DNA of 64,000 nt. Source: Bryoerythrophyllum caledonicum (taxonomy: Eukaryota; Streptophyta; Bryopsida; Pottiales; Pottiaceae). The notes under the pieces were generated by a model. That model was given only the letters and a program-made list of their open reading frames with translations. It did not search any database and had not been told where the DNA came from. A program made the translations under genes and the position numbers. The DNA lies in assembly GCA_963971425.1 (NCBI GenBank), contig OZ020519.1:7828028-7892027 (forward strand), in the 5' to 3' direction. This document shows positions 35,967 through 47,144 of this stretch, piece by piece (the first letter of the stretch is position 1; each line of letters starts with the position of its first letter).

Positions 35967-38900
35967 TCAACGACGTCGACCGACTGCATTAATCAAGTGG
36001 AATGGTGATGTCAACGACTGAATATTTTCAAAGGCAGTAAACTTCAACGGAAAGTCAATTAAATAAGATGGGACCCTAAACGTACTTACAAGTCCTCTTG
36101 CGAGCGGTCTTCACCTCGGGCTCGTCATCATCAACCTCCAATGGGCGTTTTCTAGAGCCTTCATGCAACGGTGGCTGAATTCCGGACTCTACTTCCATGG
36201 TGCTCGGAATCAAAGGGCGGAGGACCTCATCAACCAAACCAGCGTCCTCTTCTAATGCGAGGATGTGGCGCTTAAGGGCCTTACAAGCCTTGATGGATGC
36301 ACCTATTATAATGAAACAAGTTAATAGAAGTTAGCAAATGAGGAAAAAAAACCATGAGAGAAGAAGAAGTCTGTAGAACACTTACCTGTGGATGCTGTAA
36401 GATCGAGGACAATCTCATCTTCTTTGGTACAAAGGTCGATAAGAGCCTCCATGAGGTTGGAGGACTTCTCTCGTGCTCCACGCCATGGCTGGTTGGTGGA
36501 TCCTCTCATCGTCAGCGTCTCCTGGGAAATCAGATTGGTCAAGTGACCATCTGATGACAATTGAATCCCCTCCAGCAGCAATTCCATCCTATCATTAAAT
36601 GAAAACGGAACCCAAGGCTCCAACTTCCTCACATAGCACTTCACCATGAAGTACTTGTGAGTGCGACCAGGATGGCCCTCGCGGGAGAGAGACAAGCCAT
36701 TAATGGCAAACCACTTTGTCTCCTCACGGAAATCTGCCCACTCAGCCCAAGCATGAAGTTCGTTCGAGATGAACTTCGAGTCTGGATAGAACACGATGAG
36801 CGGTGCCCCATCGCGAAGCAAGGCCTCTGCCATCTCGAAACATCGGTGAATCCAAGGGGATTCGAGCTTCCCTCCATCAGAGTGCTGAGTTGGAAGTTTG
36901 TTCCAACTCGGCACCGAACCACCGCCCTCAATTCCAGGGACGGGCAAATCCTCAGGGACATCAAAGAGTATCATGTCCACCAAACCGTCATCGCAAGGCT
37001 CTCCGCGGTGATGCCGCAAACGCGACCCGGAATGCACCTTCATAAACTGCCGCATCTCTAACCAAAGAGATGGCAGGTCATCCTCTTCAGCAATACTATC
37101 GAACAAAGTCATAATGCTGAGAGCGCTTTGAGAAATCACCTCCACTCCGACAGTAGACTCCAAATGCTCCATTGCAGGAATCGTGTAGATTGTCTGCGAG
37201 GACTTTGCCACGTAGGTGGAGGGTCGGCTGCTGCCCGATGGAGAAATGCCTTGCGTCGGTCCCATGGCAGCTGGAATAGCGAACGCTGCTGCCCCTCCAA
37301 GCTGAGCAAACAACTTCTCAGGCCCCTCCTTTGCCACCAATGCCGCCAACTCCCTATTCCTCTCCCTCGTCTCCTTCTTCAAACTCTTCGCTTTGAGATT
37401 CTCCACCCTCAATGCCTCCTTCTCTGCCGCCTTGAGCGCCGCCTTCGTCGCCCTTTCCGCAGCCTTTGCACGATCCTTCTCTAAAAGCGAACCGTCAACT
37501 GCCTCAACTACGGCAGAAACTGAAGAAGGAAGCATGTCGCCATCTCCACCAGTGGCTAAGGAATCACAGTCTCTTCGAAGCTGAAGCTCTTCACCCGGTG
37601 TGGGATCCGAATTCTTCAACTCCAAGTACCAAGGGCACTGCACCAAGTGATGACGAGAAAAACGTTGCCTCTGCTGCTCGGTGAAGATATAGTCTGGTGA
37701 AGTAGGGTCCGTCCACTTCTTGAAGCGGATGGGCATTTGACTTGGCACCAACGCTCCTTTAACCACTAGCTCCCTCCAGAAGTAGCGAAGCACCGCCCGC
37801 TTCATGGTCTTCTCGCATCCCTCCTGCTTTAGAAACTCCTCTGACTTCGAGAACACACATTTTCTCCCAAGGTGGTCCTTGAATGCCTTCGCCCACAGCA
37901 TGATGCTCCAAGCCTCCATCCAAGAACCAATGTCTTGGATGGGATTAGGGAGCCCGTCATTCGTCAATACGACGTTGTCCTCTTCAATTACCTCCGAGAA
38001 CTTCTTCTCAATTTCCTCCTCCAACTATAATATATAGTACAATCTCTTAGACAAAATCAATATCCAAAATTGTTACTTGTAATTGCAATAGACAATAGAG
38101 ATTTGGAAAACTCACCCCTGCCCAAAAGGCTGCAGTATCGATCCATCCCCGAAGACTCGTGTCTGAAGCTGGCGATTTGGGGAAATTGTACTCCGCCCTA
38201 CTGTCCTTGCTCATGTTCCACCATTTGCACCATCTTCCCTTGAACTTCCCAGCCACCTTCGCCGTGCAAATGAGTTGGAGCTTCTCGAGTGTCATCTCTG
38301 GCTTAGTCTGGTAAATATCGAAATGACGCAACACCTAAAGTAGAGCACGAGTAACTGGACTCAGTTATGGTTCGAAACTAAAACAAATTGAAACAATATG
38401 GATAAAACATAAACAGATGCCATATAATTTGAAATTCACATACCTCCTTGAAGAATTCCTCACCGTTCGCCGGGTTGGCAACCGCCAACATCCGTGTGAA
38501 TGTTGTTTGACAAGCTATTTTTTTCTTGTGCACGGCATCAGTGCAGAGTCTCACCAACTCTGTTGGACTTTCAACGCGATCAACACCAACACCAGTGACA
38601 AGGCTATCCTTGTAATTGCGTATGCACTCCTCTTGGGCAGCAATAATCTCCCGCTAGAAACCAACATTCATCAGAAATACATAATGAAAATTTAACAGTT
38701 ACTGAACAAAAATGCAATGATAATTTCAATTCAAGTGTAGGCTGATAAGCATACCTCAAACATGAGTTTCTGAAATGCGTCATACGCCATGTGATACCAT
38801 TTCTTTGTAGTCTTCTTCCCCCACTCGTGCACACTAGCTTCGTAATCATCATCACTAATCAAGCCCTTCAACTACTCAAAGTCCAACAATCCGAAATGTT

Positions 38901-40001
38901 GGACCCTCTTCAACTCATGTGATAAATGCTGCGTGACGTGATCAGCCTCTTTTTGCCTAGAATAAACAAACCATAATTTAGATACGTGCATGACCTATAT
39001 GGATTTAAACCACCAAATACGACCATGGCAACGATGATAATTGGAGAATTGCAGAATTATTATTGACAAAAACCAGGAGGATTGCATCTTACTTGTTAAG
39101 ATCAGTCATGGCGTTGAGAAGAATATGGCGGTTTTCCAAACACGGCTCTAGAACCACTGCCCTCACCGGTGAATGGAAGATGAAGTCTCGAGAGTGCATC
39201 TGGGATATCACCTCCATCCACGCAATGTGGCGGTGGTTGCCATCCCAGATAAAGAAGTACTTGTTTGAGAACGACTGCAACTCCGGCCTCATCTGCAACA
39301 TCATCTCAAACTTGCGATCCTCCTCTTGCCAAAGTGTAGACCAATTGGCTCGCTCAGAAGGGAGTATCTCCTGCTCGGTCATTGAGAAACTCTTCGACGC
39401 AACATAGAAACATGCGGATCCGGGTCGATATCCCTTCACAAACTCCGCCTTGAGCTTCTCAACATCACTCTTCAAGGGGAGACGAACTTCCGTCATAGGA
39501 AGCATGCGGCATAGTGGAATGAGGAGCTCCTCGATTGAAGGGTAGAGTGACCTCTGTAGGACATCTGACGCTGTCCCACGAATGGACTTCCTCAACGCTT
39601 GCTCGGTCGATTCCATCCTCGAGTCGCCCTCAAAGTCATGGATCTCTTCCTCCTCAGGTTGATTCATCGGATCTAAGCTCTCTCTACAGGATACCGTCCC
39701 TTGTTCTTGCGGTGCCACCTGAAATATTAAAGCACGAAGGAACGTCACCATAGAAACACAGTGAGCCTATAAATCTCTCTCACTCGGAACGCAGCAGCCT
39801 ACCTCATCGAGGGGGACGCACCCTGTAGTCATGGACATCCCAAAGGACCCAACGTTCCTTAAGCGCTTCTGACCCGAGGCCTCCACCTGAAACCAACATA
39901 CAAACCTCAGCACCAAGCATGCAATCAACATAAAAAATCAGCGTACCTTCTCCACGAGGGTATGAGATAGTCCCCTATTACGGATTCTGTCATCCTGCGA
40001 T
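35967..40001 (-). CDS. Transposon-borne ParB-like / N4-N6 DNA methyltransferase-like protein, probably interrupted
   Basis: Exons 39886-39803, 39718-39093, 38956-38755, 38653-38444, 38334-38116, 38024-36386, 36302-36090 and 35983-35967 join in phase with good donors and acceptors. A short exon near 40001-39947 probably lies upstream and the true start is not resolved. The product exceeds 1000 residues. The second exon carries WDGNHRHIAW (39244-39218), the DGxHR signature of ParB/sulfiredoxin-like domains. The 1.6-kb exon carries a putative motif IV, MILFDVPEDLP (about 36979-36945), then a Rossmann-like strand GAPLIVFYPD. Joined across an intron comes motif I, IVLDLTASTGASIKACKAL, followed by HILALEED, where the acidic residue would contact S-adenosylmethionine. 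Motif IV before motif I after an N-terminal ParB domain is the order of bacterial and phage beta-class methylases. Motif IV lacks the usual (D/N/S)PP(Y/F/W). An in-frame TAG at 38874-38872 would stop translation after the ParB-like part. Function in the host or element is unknown. Confidence 0.72.
38872..38874 (-). pseudogene. In-frame TAG stop inside the methylase-like gene
   Basis: In exon 38956-38755 the only open frame that joins both neighbours in phase reads LLDFE-stop-LKGLISDDD. Reading resumes in the same frame, so this is a point nonsense change, not a frameshift. Unless the exon is skipped or the base is a sequencing error, the methylase-like part is not translated from the upstream start. 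Confidence 0.6.
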
Positions 40002-40029
40002 CCTGAACCTTGCTACGCGTACCCTAAAC

Positions 40030-41596
40030 GAGGAGTAGTTGGAGATAAGAAAACCGACGAGCAACAGTACTCGTGAAGAGGAAAAACAAAAACCACGACT
40101 CACCAGACCACCCTCAGATCCGAGGGTCAAATTGTGCAACCAAAATTTCAAAAAAAAAACGCGCGTACCTCTACCACGAGCACTGGAATCTGCTCTCACT
40201 AGCGAGCTCCGCTCCACGCGAGCACCTGACTTTAATTCGCGTACCCTAAAGGAGGAGGACCAGCACCTGGTCTATCACTAGTTGGAGATAAGAAAACCGA
40301 CGAGCAACAGTACTCGTGAAGAGGAAAAAAAAAACCACGACTCCCCAGACCACCCTCGGATCCGAGGGTCAAATTGTGCAACCAAAATTTCAAAAAAAAA
40401 ACGCGCGTACCTCTACCACGAGCACTGGAATCTGCTCTCACTAGCGAGCTCCGCTCCACGCAAGCACCTGACTTTAATTCGCATACCCTAAACGAGGAGG
40501 ACCAGCACCTGGTCTATCACTAGTTGGAGATAAGAAAACCGACGAGCAACAGTACTCGTGAAGAGGAAAAAAAAAACCACGACTCACCAGACCACCCTCG
40601 GATCCGAGGGTCAAATTGTGCAACCAAAATTTCAAAAAAAAAACGCGCATACCTCTACCACGAGCACTGGAATCTGCTCTCACTAGCGAGCTCCGCTCCA
40701 CGCGAGCACCTGACTTTAGTTCTCCAAGCCCTAAATGAGGAGGACCAGCACCTGGTCTATCACTAGTTGGAGATAAGAAAACCGACGAGCAACAGTACTC
40801 GTGAAGAGGAAAAAAAAAACCACGACTCCCCAGACCACCCTCGGATCCGAGGGTCAAATTGTGCAACCAAAATTTCAAAAAAAAAACGCGCGTACCTCTA
40901 CCACGAGCACTGGAATCTGCTCTCACTAGCGAGCTCCGCTCCACGCGAGCACCTGACTTTAGTTCTCCAAGCCCTAAATGAGGAGGACCAGCACCTGGTC
41001 TATCACTAGTTGGAGATAAGAAAACCGACGAGCAACAGTACTCGTGAAGAGGAAAAAAAAAACCACGACTCCCCAGACCACCCTCGGATCCGAGGGTCAA
41101 ATTGTGCAACCAAAATTTCAAAAAAAAACGCGCGTACCTCTACCACGAGCACTGGAATCTGCTCTCACTAGCGAGCTCCGCTCCACGCGAGCACCTGACT
41201 TTAATTCTCCAAGCCCTAAACGAGGAGGACCAGCACCTGGTCTATCACTAGTTGGAGATAAGAAAACCGACGAGCAACAGTACTCGTGAAGAGGAAAAAA
41301 AAAACCACGACTCCCCAGACCACCCTCGGATCCGAGGGTCAAATTGTGCAACCAAAATTTCAAAAAAAAAACGCGCGTACCTCTACCACGAGCACTGGAA
41401 TCTGCTCTCACTAGCGAGCTCCGCTCCACGCGAGCACCTGACTTTAATTCTCCAAGCCCTAAATGAGGAGGACCAGCACCTGGTCTATCACTAGTTGGAG
41501 ATAAGAAAACCGACGAGCAACAGTACTCGTGAAGAGGAAAAAAAAAACCACGACTCCCCAGACCACCCTCGGATCCGAGGGTCAAATTGTGCAACC
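40030..41596 (-). repeat. Tandem array of 242/243-bp units, about 6.5 copies
   Basis: The word GGAGATAAGAAAACCGACGA recurs at 40041, 40284, 40526, 40769, 41012, 41254 and 41497, giving periods of 243, 242, 243, 243, 242 and 243. Units are nearly identical; variation is mostly in A-tract length. Each unit contains the 18-bp palindrome ACCCTCGGATCCGAGGGT (one base changed in the first copy), an A8-A10 tract and, on the minus strand, an AG|GTACGCG splice-donor-like site preceded by an exon-like GC-rich segment. The array lies between the small minus-strand gene and the methylase-like gene. Long open frames through it result from a period divisible by three and are not called genes. Confidence 0.92.
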
Positions 41597-41702
41597 TGAT
41601 TTTAGAATAAAAAATGTGCGTACCTCCTCTACGAGCGCTCGGGACTGCAGTGTGGAGACGGCTGCGGTTCATTCCCCTACCTCGAACTGAAGAGCAGCAA
41701 TC

Positions 41703-42552
41703 CTAATCGAAGTGGCCGAGCACCTTGAGGATGTGGCTGAGGAAGTGAATATTATAATAATTGGTTGACCCATGGTTCACGGTATCGTTGGCACCGGGAT
41801 AATCCTGGCGCTCCAAGAATATTTGAATGAACTATATGTAACGATGTGAGACATTGAGACTCTAGAAGTACTATTCATTCAATCAGGTTCTGCAGACGCC
41901 GGATAGGGAGGCTATGATACGTACCTGAGGCGATGAGCCTGGTCCTGGCTCAGGTTGTGATGGGGTTTTGCTGTTCTTACTTCGATGATGAAATCTAGCT
42001 AGACTAGCGAGTGTTTGAGCTGGGGAAGGGGGGTTGATATTTGTAGACCTTGATGGATTTCCTCGGCTTCTAGATGCAATAGTTGACTTCATCGTTTGAC
42101 ACTGAGACTCCTCAGAACTGTCGTCAGTCTCCTTACCTCTTTCCAAAGAGGTATCCGAGGCACCAGATCTCTGATACTGACTCATCGTATTAGCTTGAAG
42201 TAAGTCCTCTTCTAGTGTCTTCCCACAAATATGTTCACTAGGCCTGTTCACCTGCACGATATTGGAACGACTGTAGTCAAGCCCTAACACTACTCAACTT
42301 ATATGAGTCAATAATCTCTGCAAATCAATGGAACACCAATCAAAAAATACCTGATCTCTATAACGGGATGATGAAGCTCCTTTGTGGATAGTTGTCAAAT
42401 CCCTAAGTTCCTAACTTGATGTTGCGCCCACTTCTACTGTATTTCTGAGAAGCTAATAATGCTAGCTTCTCTCGACGTTTCTTCTGAGCGCGTACTTGCT
42501 TAGGATTTGAAAACTTTGTAGGCCTTCTCCTCTGTCTAGCATTCTTAATCAT
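41703..42552 (-). CDS. Small transposon gene of unknown function
   Basis: A four-exon model (42552-42496, 42410-42351, 42251-41925, 41831-41703) joins throughout at codon boundaries and gives about 190 residues. It starts MIKNARQRRRPTKFSNPKQ, strongly basic, continues with a Ser-, Gln- and Pro-rich middle part (SSEESQCQ, QPEPGPGSSPQ) and ends with HFLSHILKVLGHFD before TAG. No domain is recognised; the basic start could bind DNA or direct nuclear import. Unspliced, the first exon alone reads as a 49-residue basic peptide. All junctions are inferred, the first being the least certain. Second genes of unknown function are common in Mutator elements. Confidence 0.45.
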
Positions 42553-43155
42553 CCTCAGCACTCAACCCTAAACTATTATCTCCACTTCCGAAACATCACA
42601 AACTAGCAGGTATAGCACTCACTAATAGTCACAACTGCAAGGTTGCAACCGTGCAATACTTATCTCATCATGCTACCTTCGACGAGGGGGATAGATTCAG
42701 TTCTCGAAAATATCGGATCTTGACAGTCTTTAGTTTGAATAGAGACAACGTTGTAGTCTCTAATAATGTTACTTTCACCATATATATCCCACCGTCTGGC
42801 GCAAACTTCATATTTATAGGTATACCGAGCATCACTATTGAAAAAAGACTGCAGGCATGGTATTAAAACAACGGGCAACCCTTTCGTTTCAAGGAGCCCC
42901 GATTAGATAATTTGATATATTAAGATATGCATGGACTACTACAAGCATGACTTTCATTGCTTTTTGTCGTATCCGTCCAGGAGGAAAGAGAATTGCTGCA
43001 TGAGCATCCTACGTGTAATATTAATTTATTATCCCGCCGGAAAAAGGCCAATGAACCATCTTATTTGAATGTGGACGCAAGCAGTGACTCATTCTCTTTC
43101 GTCAATCCAAGGTCATTTCGTGAAGTTGTTCAACCTTCTTTGAGACCCCTGGAAC

Positions 43156-46100
43156 ATGGCGTCTCTTTCATCATGTCGAGGGGGCATCCCTTTTCTCATG
43201 CCTGTTGGTGAACGTGGCACTGTCATTGTCGCAGAGTCTTTGCTCTGTCTTCGTTTCGGATTTAAGAGTGGAACAGTTCAAGTCGAACAGGAAGTATTTG
43301 ATAGTAACGGGATTCACACGCAATCCATTTATCAAGTCAAAGATCGTGATGCGGTAGGATTTGTGTGGAATTTATGTTCAGGTTCATTCAAAGTGTACGG
43401 TGTGTTAGATGCTCAGATGTCTGGTCATGCATCTACAGCCGTCACCACTTTTTCAGAGGATTCCGGAGATACGATACTCCTGCCTGGTTTGGGCACGAGG
43501 TCTATCCCAATTGTCCATACACTTAGCGACACAGAGGAAGAAGATTTCACTGATCCCAACGTAGGCAACTCACAAAATCTCACCAATTGTCACAAGTCAT
43601 TCCTTCCCAGTATGTCTATTTCACCTGCATCGATATCCGATACGTCCCAATCTGTTTCAATAGGAAAGCCACCAGTTGATCCTAAATTCAGAAGAATACG
43701 GAGTATTCTTCTGCAAGTGCGTAAAACAGGTCTTAGGAAGGGGTCCAGGTCGGAGTTGTCACGAATTGATCTAGATAGTCTAGATCTGAAAAGTGTGAAG
43801 TACTTGCCTCCAGATTACAATGGAAACCAAATCTTTGAACTACCGCCACTTCCAGAGGGTATCCCCCCACAGTTTGGAGGGGGGCTCGATGGTATGAGTA
43901 AGCAGTACGATGGTCACGCTTGGTGCAGGACGATGACTACAAACATCAAGAATGACTTCAGCCTCACATACCGGAAGTCAACGTGTACCGGGCATCTCCA
44001 GTGTCCCAACGCAAGTTGTGACTATAAGAGCAGAAATGAAGGGCGCACGAATCAAACCGAGTGGAGCAGGTTCGCCTTCATCCCGTTTCCTGTCAACGGA
44101 CCACCCTCCGAGAAGTCAACATTGGCATGTAAGCTTTGTCGGACTCCTCCTATTTGTATATCTCTCTGTGATGCTCGTATCTACTACGTGACATCGACCG
44201 ATCCGTCACGCACTCGTGCGGCCATTCATCTTGGGCATCATGACCATCCCATCTCGAAAGGCGTCGACCAGTGCGCGATGGACGTTGTCCACGACTGTGT
44301 TGCCAAAGAAGTCCAGCGCACACCGAAGGCTACAAACTCCGCAATCATAATGGCAGCGAGCAAGAACTTTCTTTCTGACTACTTGATTTGTCCGGCATCC
44401 GGGTCATCTACTTTGGAAGGAGCTTCTATGGACGTTGTCCTGGATCAATTCGAGACACTGTCATCTCCAAATATTAGAAACCTTGTGTCAACTTGCAAGA
44501 GGTTCTATAGTGGTGGTAAGGGAGTGATGGACAACATTATGGCCCTAAAAGAATCGTCCAAGTTCGTGTTCATACACGAGAACAAGTTCCCTGGTCAATC
44601 CAAAGGTAAAGTATTTGTCTTCAAGATGTCAGTCGATCGAGCAGGTAGTGGTGTGGATCTTGTCAAGCGTATGCAACCCGGGAATGACCTACAAGATTGT
44701 TGGTTGATGTTGGATCATGCCAAGCGGGCCAAAGAATGGACAACCATGGCATGTCATGTATATGACAGTAAGTATTGTCGAGTCATGACAATTGCCATGT
44801 GCAATATGCAATCTGAGGATGCTGACGCACAACAGCTTTTCTGGGAGAATTTGAATAATACGATGAAGAACCATGGATTGGAGGCGACGAACTTCAAGGG
44901 CTTCATGGCGGATAGTGCTGGAGCTAACTGGCACGCAGTTCGTCGAGTTTACGGCAACGGCGACAAAGACAAGCCCATGGACAACAAGGAACGGACTTGT
45001 CTATTCCATTGGACGAAATGCCTCCAGCGAGCCACCGTTCGGAACATTATTGCCGGCTTCCAAGACCAACATATTGCCCTTTGCAAGATCTGGAAGAATG
45101 CAAAGTCACAAGAGGAGGCCGAAGCGCAATATTATGTAATAAGAGGGTGGTGGGTGTCCTCTGGTGCCACTACCGAAGTAGGGCGACGAGCTCTTGAGGA
45201 TTGGATGGCGTTTTGGCACTTTCGGTATCGACAGTGGGGCGGCGCAATGCAACTTGTAAGTTCTCTGTACTTTTCATACAATCTATTCTCCAGTTCTATC
45301 TGTTATAGTGCTTTGAAATCATTTTATGACCCTCGTTGACTCCTTATAGGATCTGACGCTGGATGAGAGGGCGGACATGCCTTCATGCAACCTCGCTGAA
45401 ACCGTCCACAACCGGTGGCTTCAACAATCAGGGAACACGATGACATGCTTGTACGCTGCCACCGTGGACGATCTCATCCGTGCTTTCATGCAGATAACTT
45501 CATATCGTGCATGGTTGAAGGGTGGAACATCTGGTACTGGACCGGACAAAGGCACTTTGAGGCTTCGTTCTGCTCAACGTTCAGGTGATCCCAAACTCAT
45601 TGCTGAGGCGATTAGGAACTTTCCAAATGCTGCAGATCTATTAAACCGAACTGGCGGACTAGAAGGTTCGGAGATTTTTGGGTCAACGAAGCGCAAGCTT
45701 GATTTGCCCCCAGGGTCCGAACATGATTCTCACCGTTCCGATACGGTGAACTACTCTATTCCACGAGATGGGACAAGGGTGACTCGGGCACGTATCGAGG
45801 AGTCCCTTAGCGGTCAAAACTCCGGAGTTCAACACACAACCTCCGTCCAAGAGTCGGACTGTGATCCAATGAAGTGGCACATTGCTTGTCTTCCAAAGAA
45901 GTCCGCTCGAAGATGCCAGGCATTGCAAGCTCATACAGGTCAGCAATGCAACGCTCGAGTACAACGTGGAAGTTATGGAACTCCGGCCCCAACATACGCT
46001 GGTTTTAAGAAGGATTTCAGGAGTCCACGAAATGTTGCTGCAGAGTTCTGGTTTTGCCCTGATGACATTAGCCGTTGTGTGAAGGGATCGAAGCAATTAT

Positions 46101-46717
46101 TTGTACTGGATTGGCCAGCAGTTCCGATGATGTGGCCTGTGAAGTTTGGCACAAACCTAATAGTGCAAGAGGTATTGGCGTTAGAGGAAGCCGGTTTCCA
46201 ATTGCAGCAACGTGGTGCTCTTTCACCATGTAGACAATTCCAAGTGTCTTTGGACATGCCCCTTCCACGTTCCCACTTCCCGGTTCCCGTGAATCCAAAT
46301 TCATTCCACACATTTTGGCACGGCTATGCGATCCGTAGGGCCTCGGACGTTCCCACAATTGAGCAACGCAATAAGTGGTCAAGCGCGGCTCTTATGAATA
46401 ACTGTTACGTTTCGAACGTCGTTGCCATACCATACCCAGGTTGGGGATGTGTTATTACCCTTGACACATGCTTTGAAAAGTCCTACTGCATCACCTTTAC
46501 GGACCTCCCGGGGTGTTCTTGCCCTGATTTCTTGAAAATGCAGTCGGAGGCATTGGGAAAAAAGGGGCAGTGGAAGTATTGCAAGCATGTGTACTACATC
46601 CTTCGTTACTTGTGTAAGATGGATTACAAGGTGGACGTATTCATGCATGCTCCCAGTTATAGCTTCAGCGAAGTGATGCGCATTCTCGAAGTTGCCAACA
46701 TTGCAGAACAAGCATGA
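43156..46717 (+). CDS. MULE transposase (WRKY/GCM1-like finger, DDE, SWIM)
   Basis: Two exons, 43156-45255 and 45350-46717 (intron with a GTAAGT donor and TTATAG acceptor), give 1155 residues. An N-terminal zinc-binding region has Cys277, Cys283, Cys288 and LGHHDHP with His362 and His364, like the WRKY/GCM1-type fingers that precede many MULE transposases. The DDE core shows Asp520 in WLMLDHAKR, Asp586 in FMADSAGAN, the Cys615-x-x-His618 pair that follows the second Asp in this class, and a candidate Glu653 or Glu654 in SQEEAEAQ. A C-terminal SWIM finger, Cys1089-x-Cys1091 ... Cys1111-x-His1113, completes the architecture. The frame is open throughout, so it may still be functional. The start ATG at 43156 is the first in frame. 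It is divergent from the two minus-strand genes of the element, which suggests shared promoter sequence near 42.6-43.1 kb. Confidence 0.87.
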
Positions 46718-47082
46718 GTAGTCAGAGTTTGTAGCAAAGATCAGACGTCAAGATTTGGTCCTAAGTAGCATCACAGAGTGAGCAAGATATCAAATTATAC
46801 TTTTGAATTGGGGATCAAAATCCTGAATTCAGAATATATGAGACATGATATTGTACTAAGTAATAAATTGAATGTTCATAGAAACGTAGTCATGAGAGAG
46901 GAGAAGACCCCAAATCAGAAGTTGTTTTGACAAAGCTGAGGTGACCACGGTTATAGGACTCATTCTTAATTTAGTAAATTGTATCAAACTTTGTGTGCAA
47001 TTTTTTCATTTCTGCGGATTTTTCCTTGAATTTCACATTTTTTTGAAAAAAACACTTTTTTTTTTTTTTTTCCAGAGATTTT

Positions 47083-47134
47083 TAGGCTCCCTGCTCGCCG
47101 CTCGCCGCTCACCGCTCACAAGATAGCGTCGCTC
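47083..47134 (-). repeat. Right terminal inverted repeat with five 7-bp subrepeats
   Basis: Read inward on the minus strand: GAGCGACGCTATCTT, then GTGAGCG, GTGAGCG, GCGAGCG, GCGAGCA, GGGAGCC, then AAAAATCTCTGG and a long A tract. It mirrors the left end with five heptamers in the same register. Confidence 0.85.
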
Positions 47135-47144
47135 GGCCATAGGT
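47135..47144. repeat. Target-site duplication, right copy
   Basis: GGCCATAGGT, identical to 35099-35108. Confidence 0.88.

Larger units (their letters stand above)
35109..47134. mobile_element. 12-kb Mutator-like (MULE) DNA transposon with methylase-like cargo
   Basis: The element is bounded by a 10-bp target-site duplication (GGCCATAGGT) and by terminal inverted repeats sharing GCTATCTTGTGAGCGGTGAGC after a few mismatched outer bases. Inside are a plus-strand MULE transposase (43156-46717), a minus-strand ParB/DNA-methylase-like gene (about 35967-40001), a small minus-strand gene (41703-42552) and a tandem array (40030-41596). Target-site duplications of 8-11 bp and a SWIM-finger DDE transposase are what is known for Mutator-like elements; 12 kb is long for the group. 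The perfect duplication suggests a fairly recent insertion, but an in-frame stop in the cargo gene argues that it is not fully intact. Confidence 0.88.

Noticed and set aside
40474..41672. Minus-strand open frames of 184-215 codons in the tandem array
   Set aside because: They arise because most units are 243 bp, divisible by three. They have no protein-like composition or ATG of their own and break where units are 242 bp.
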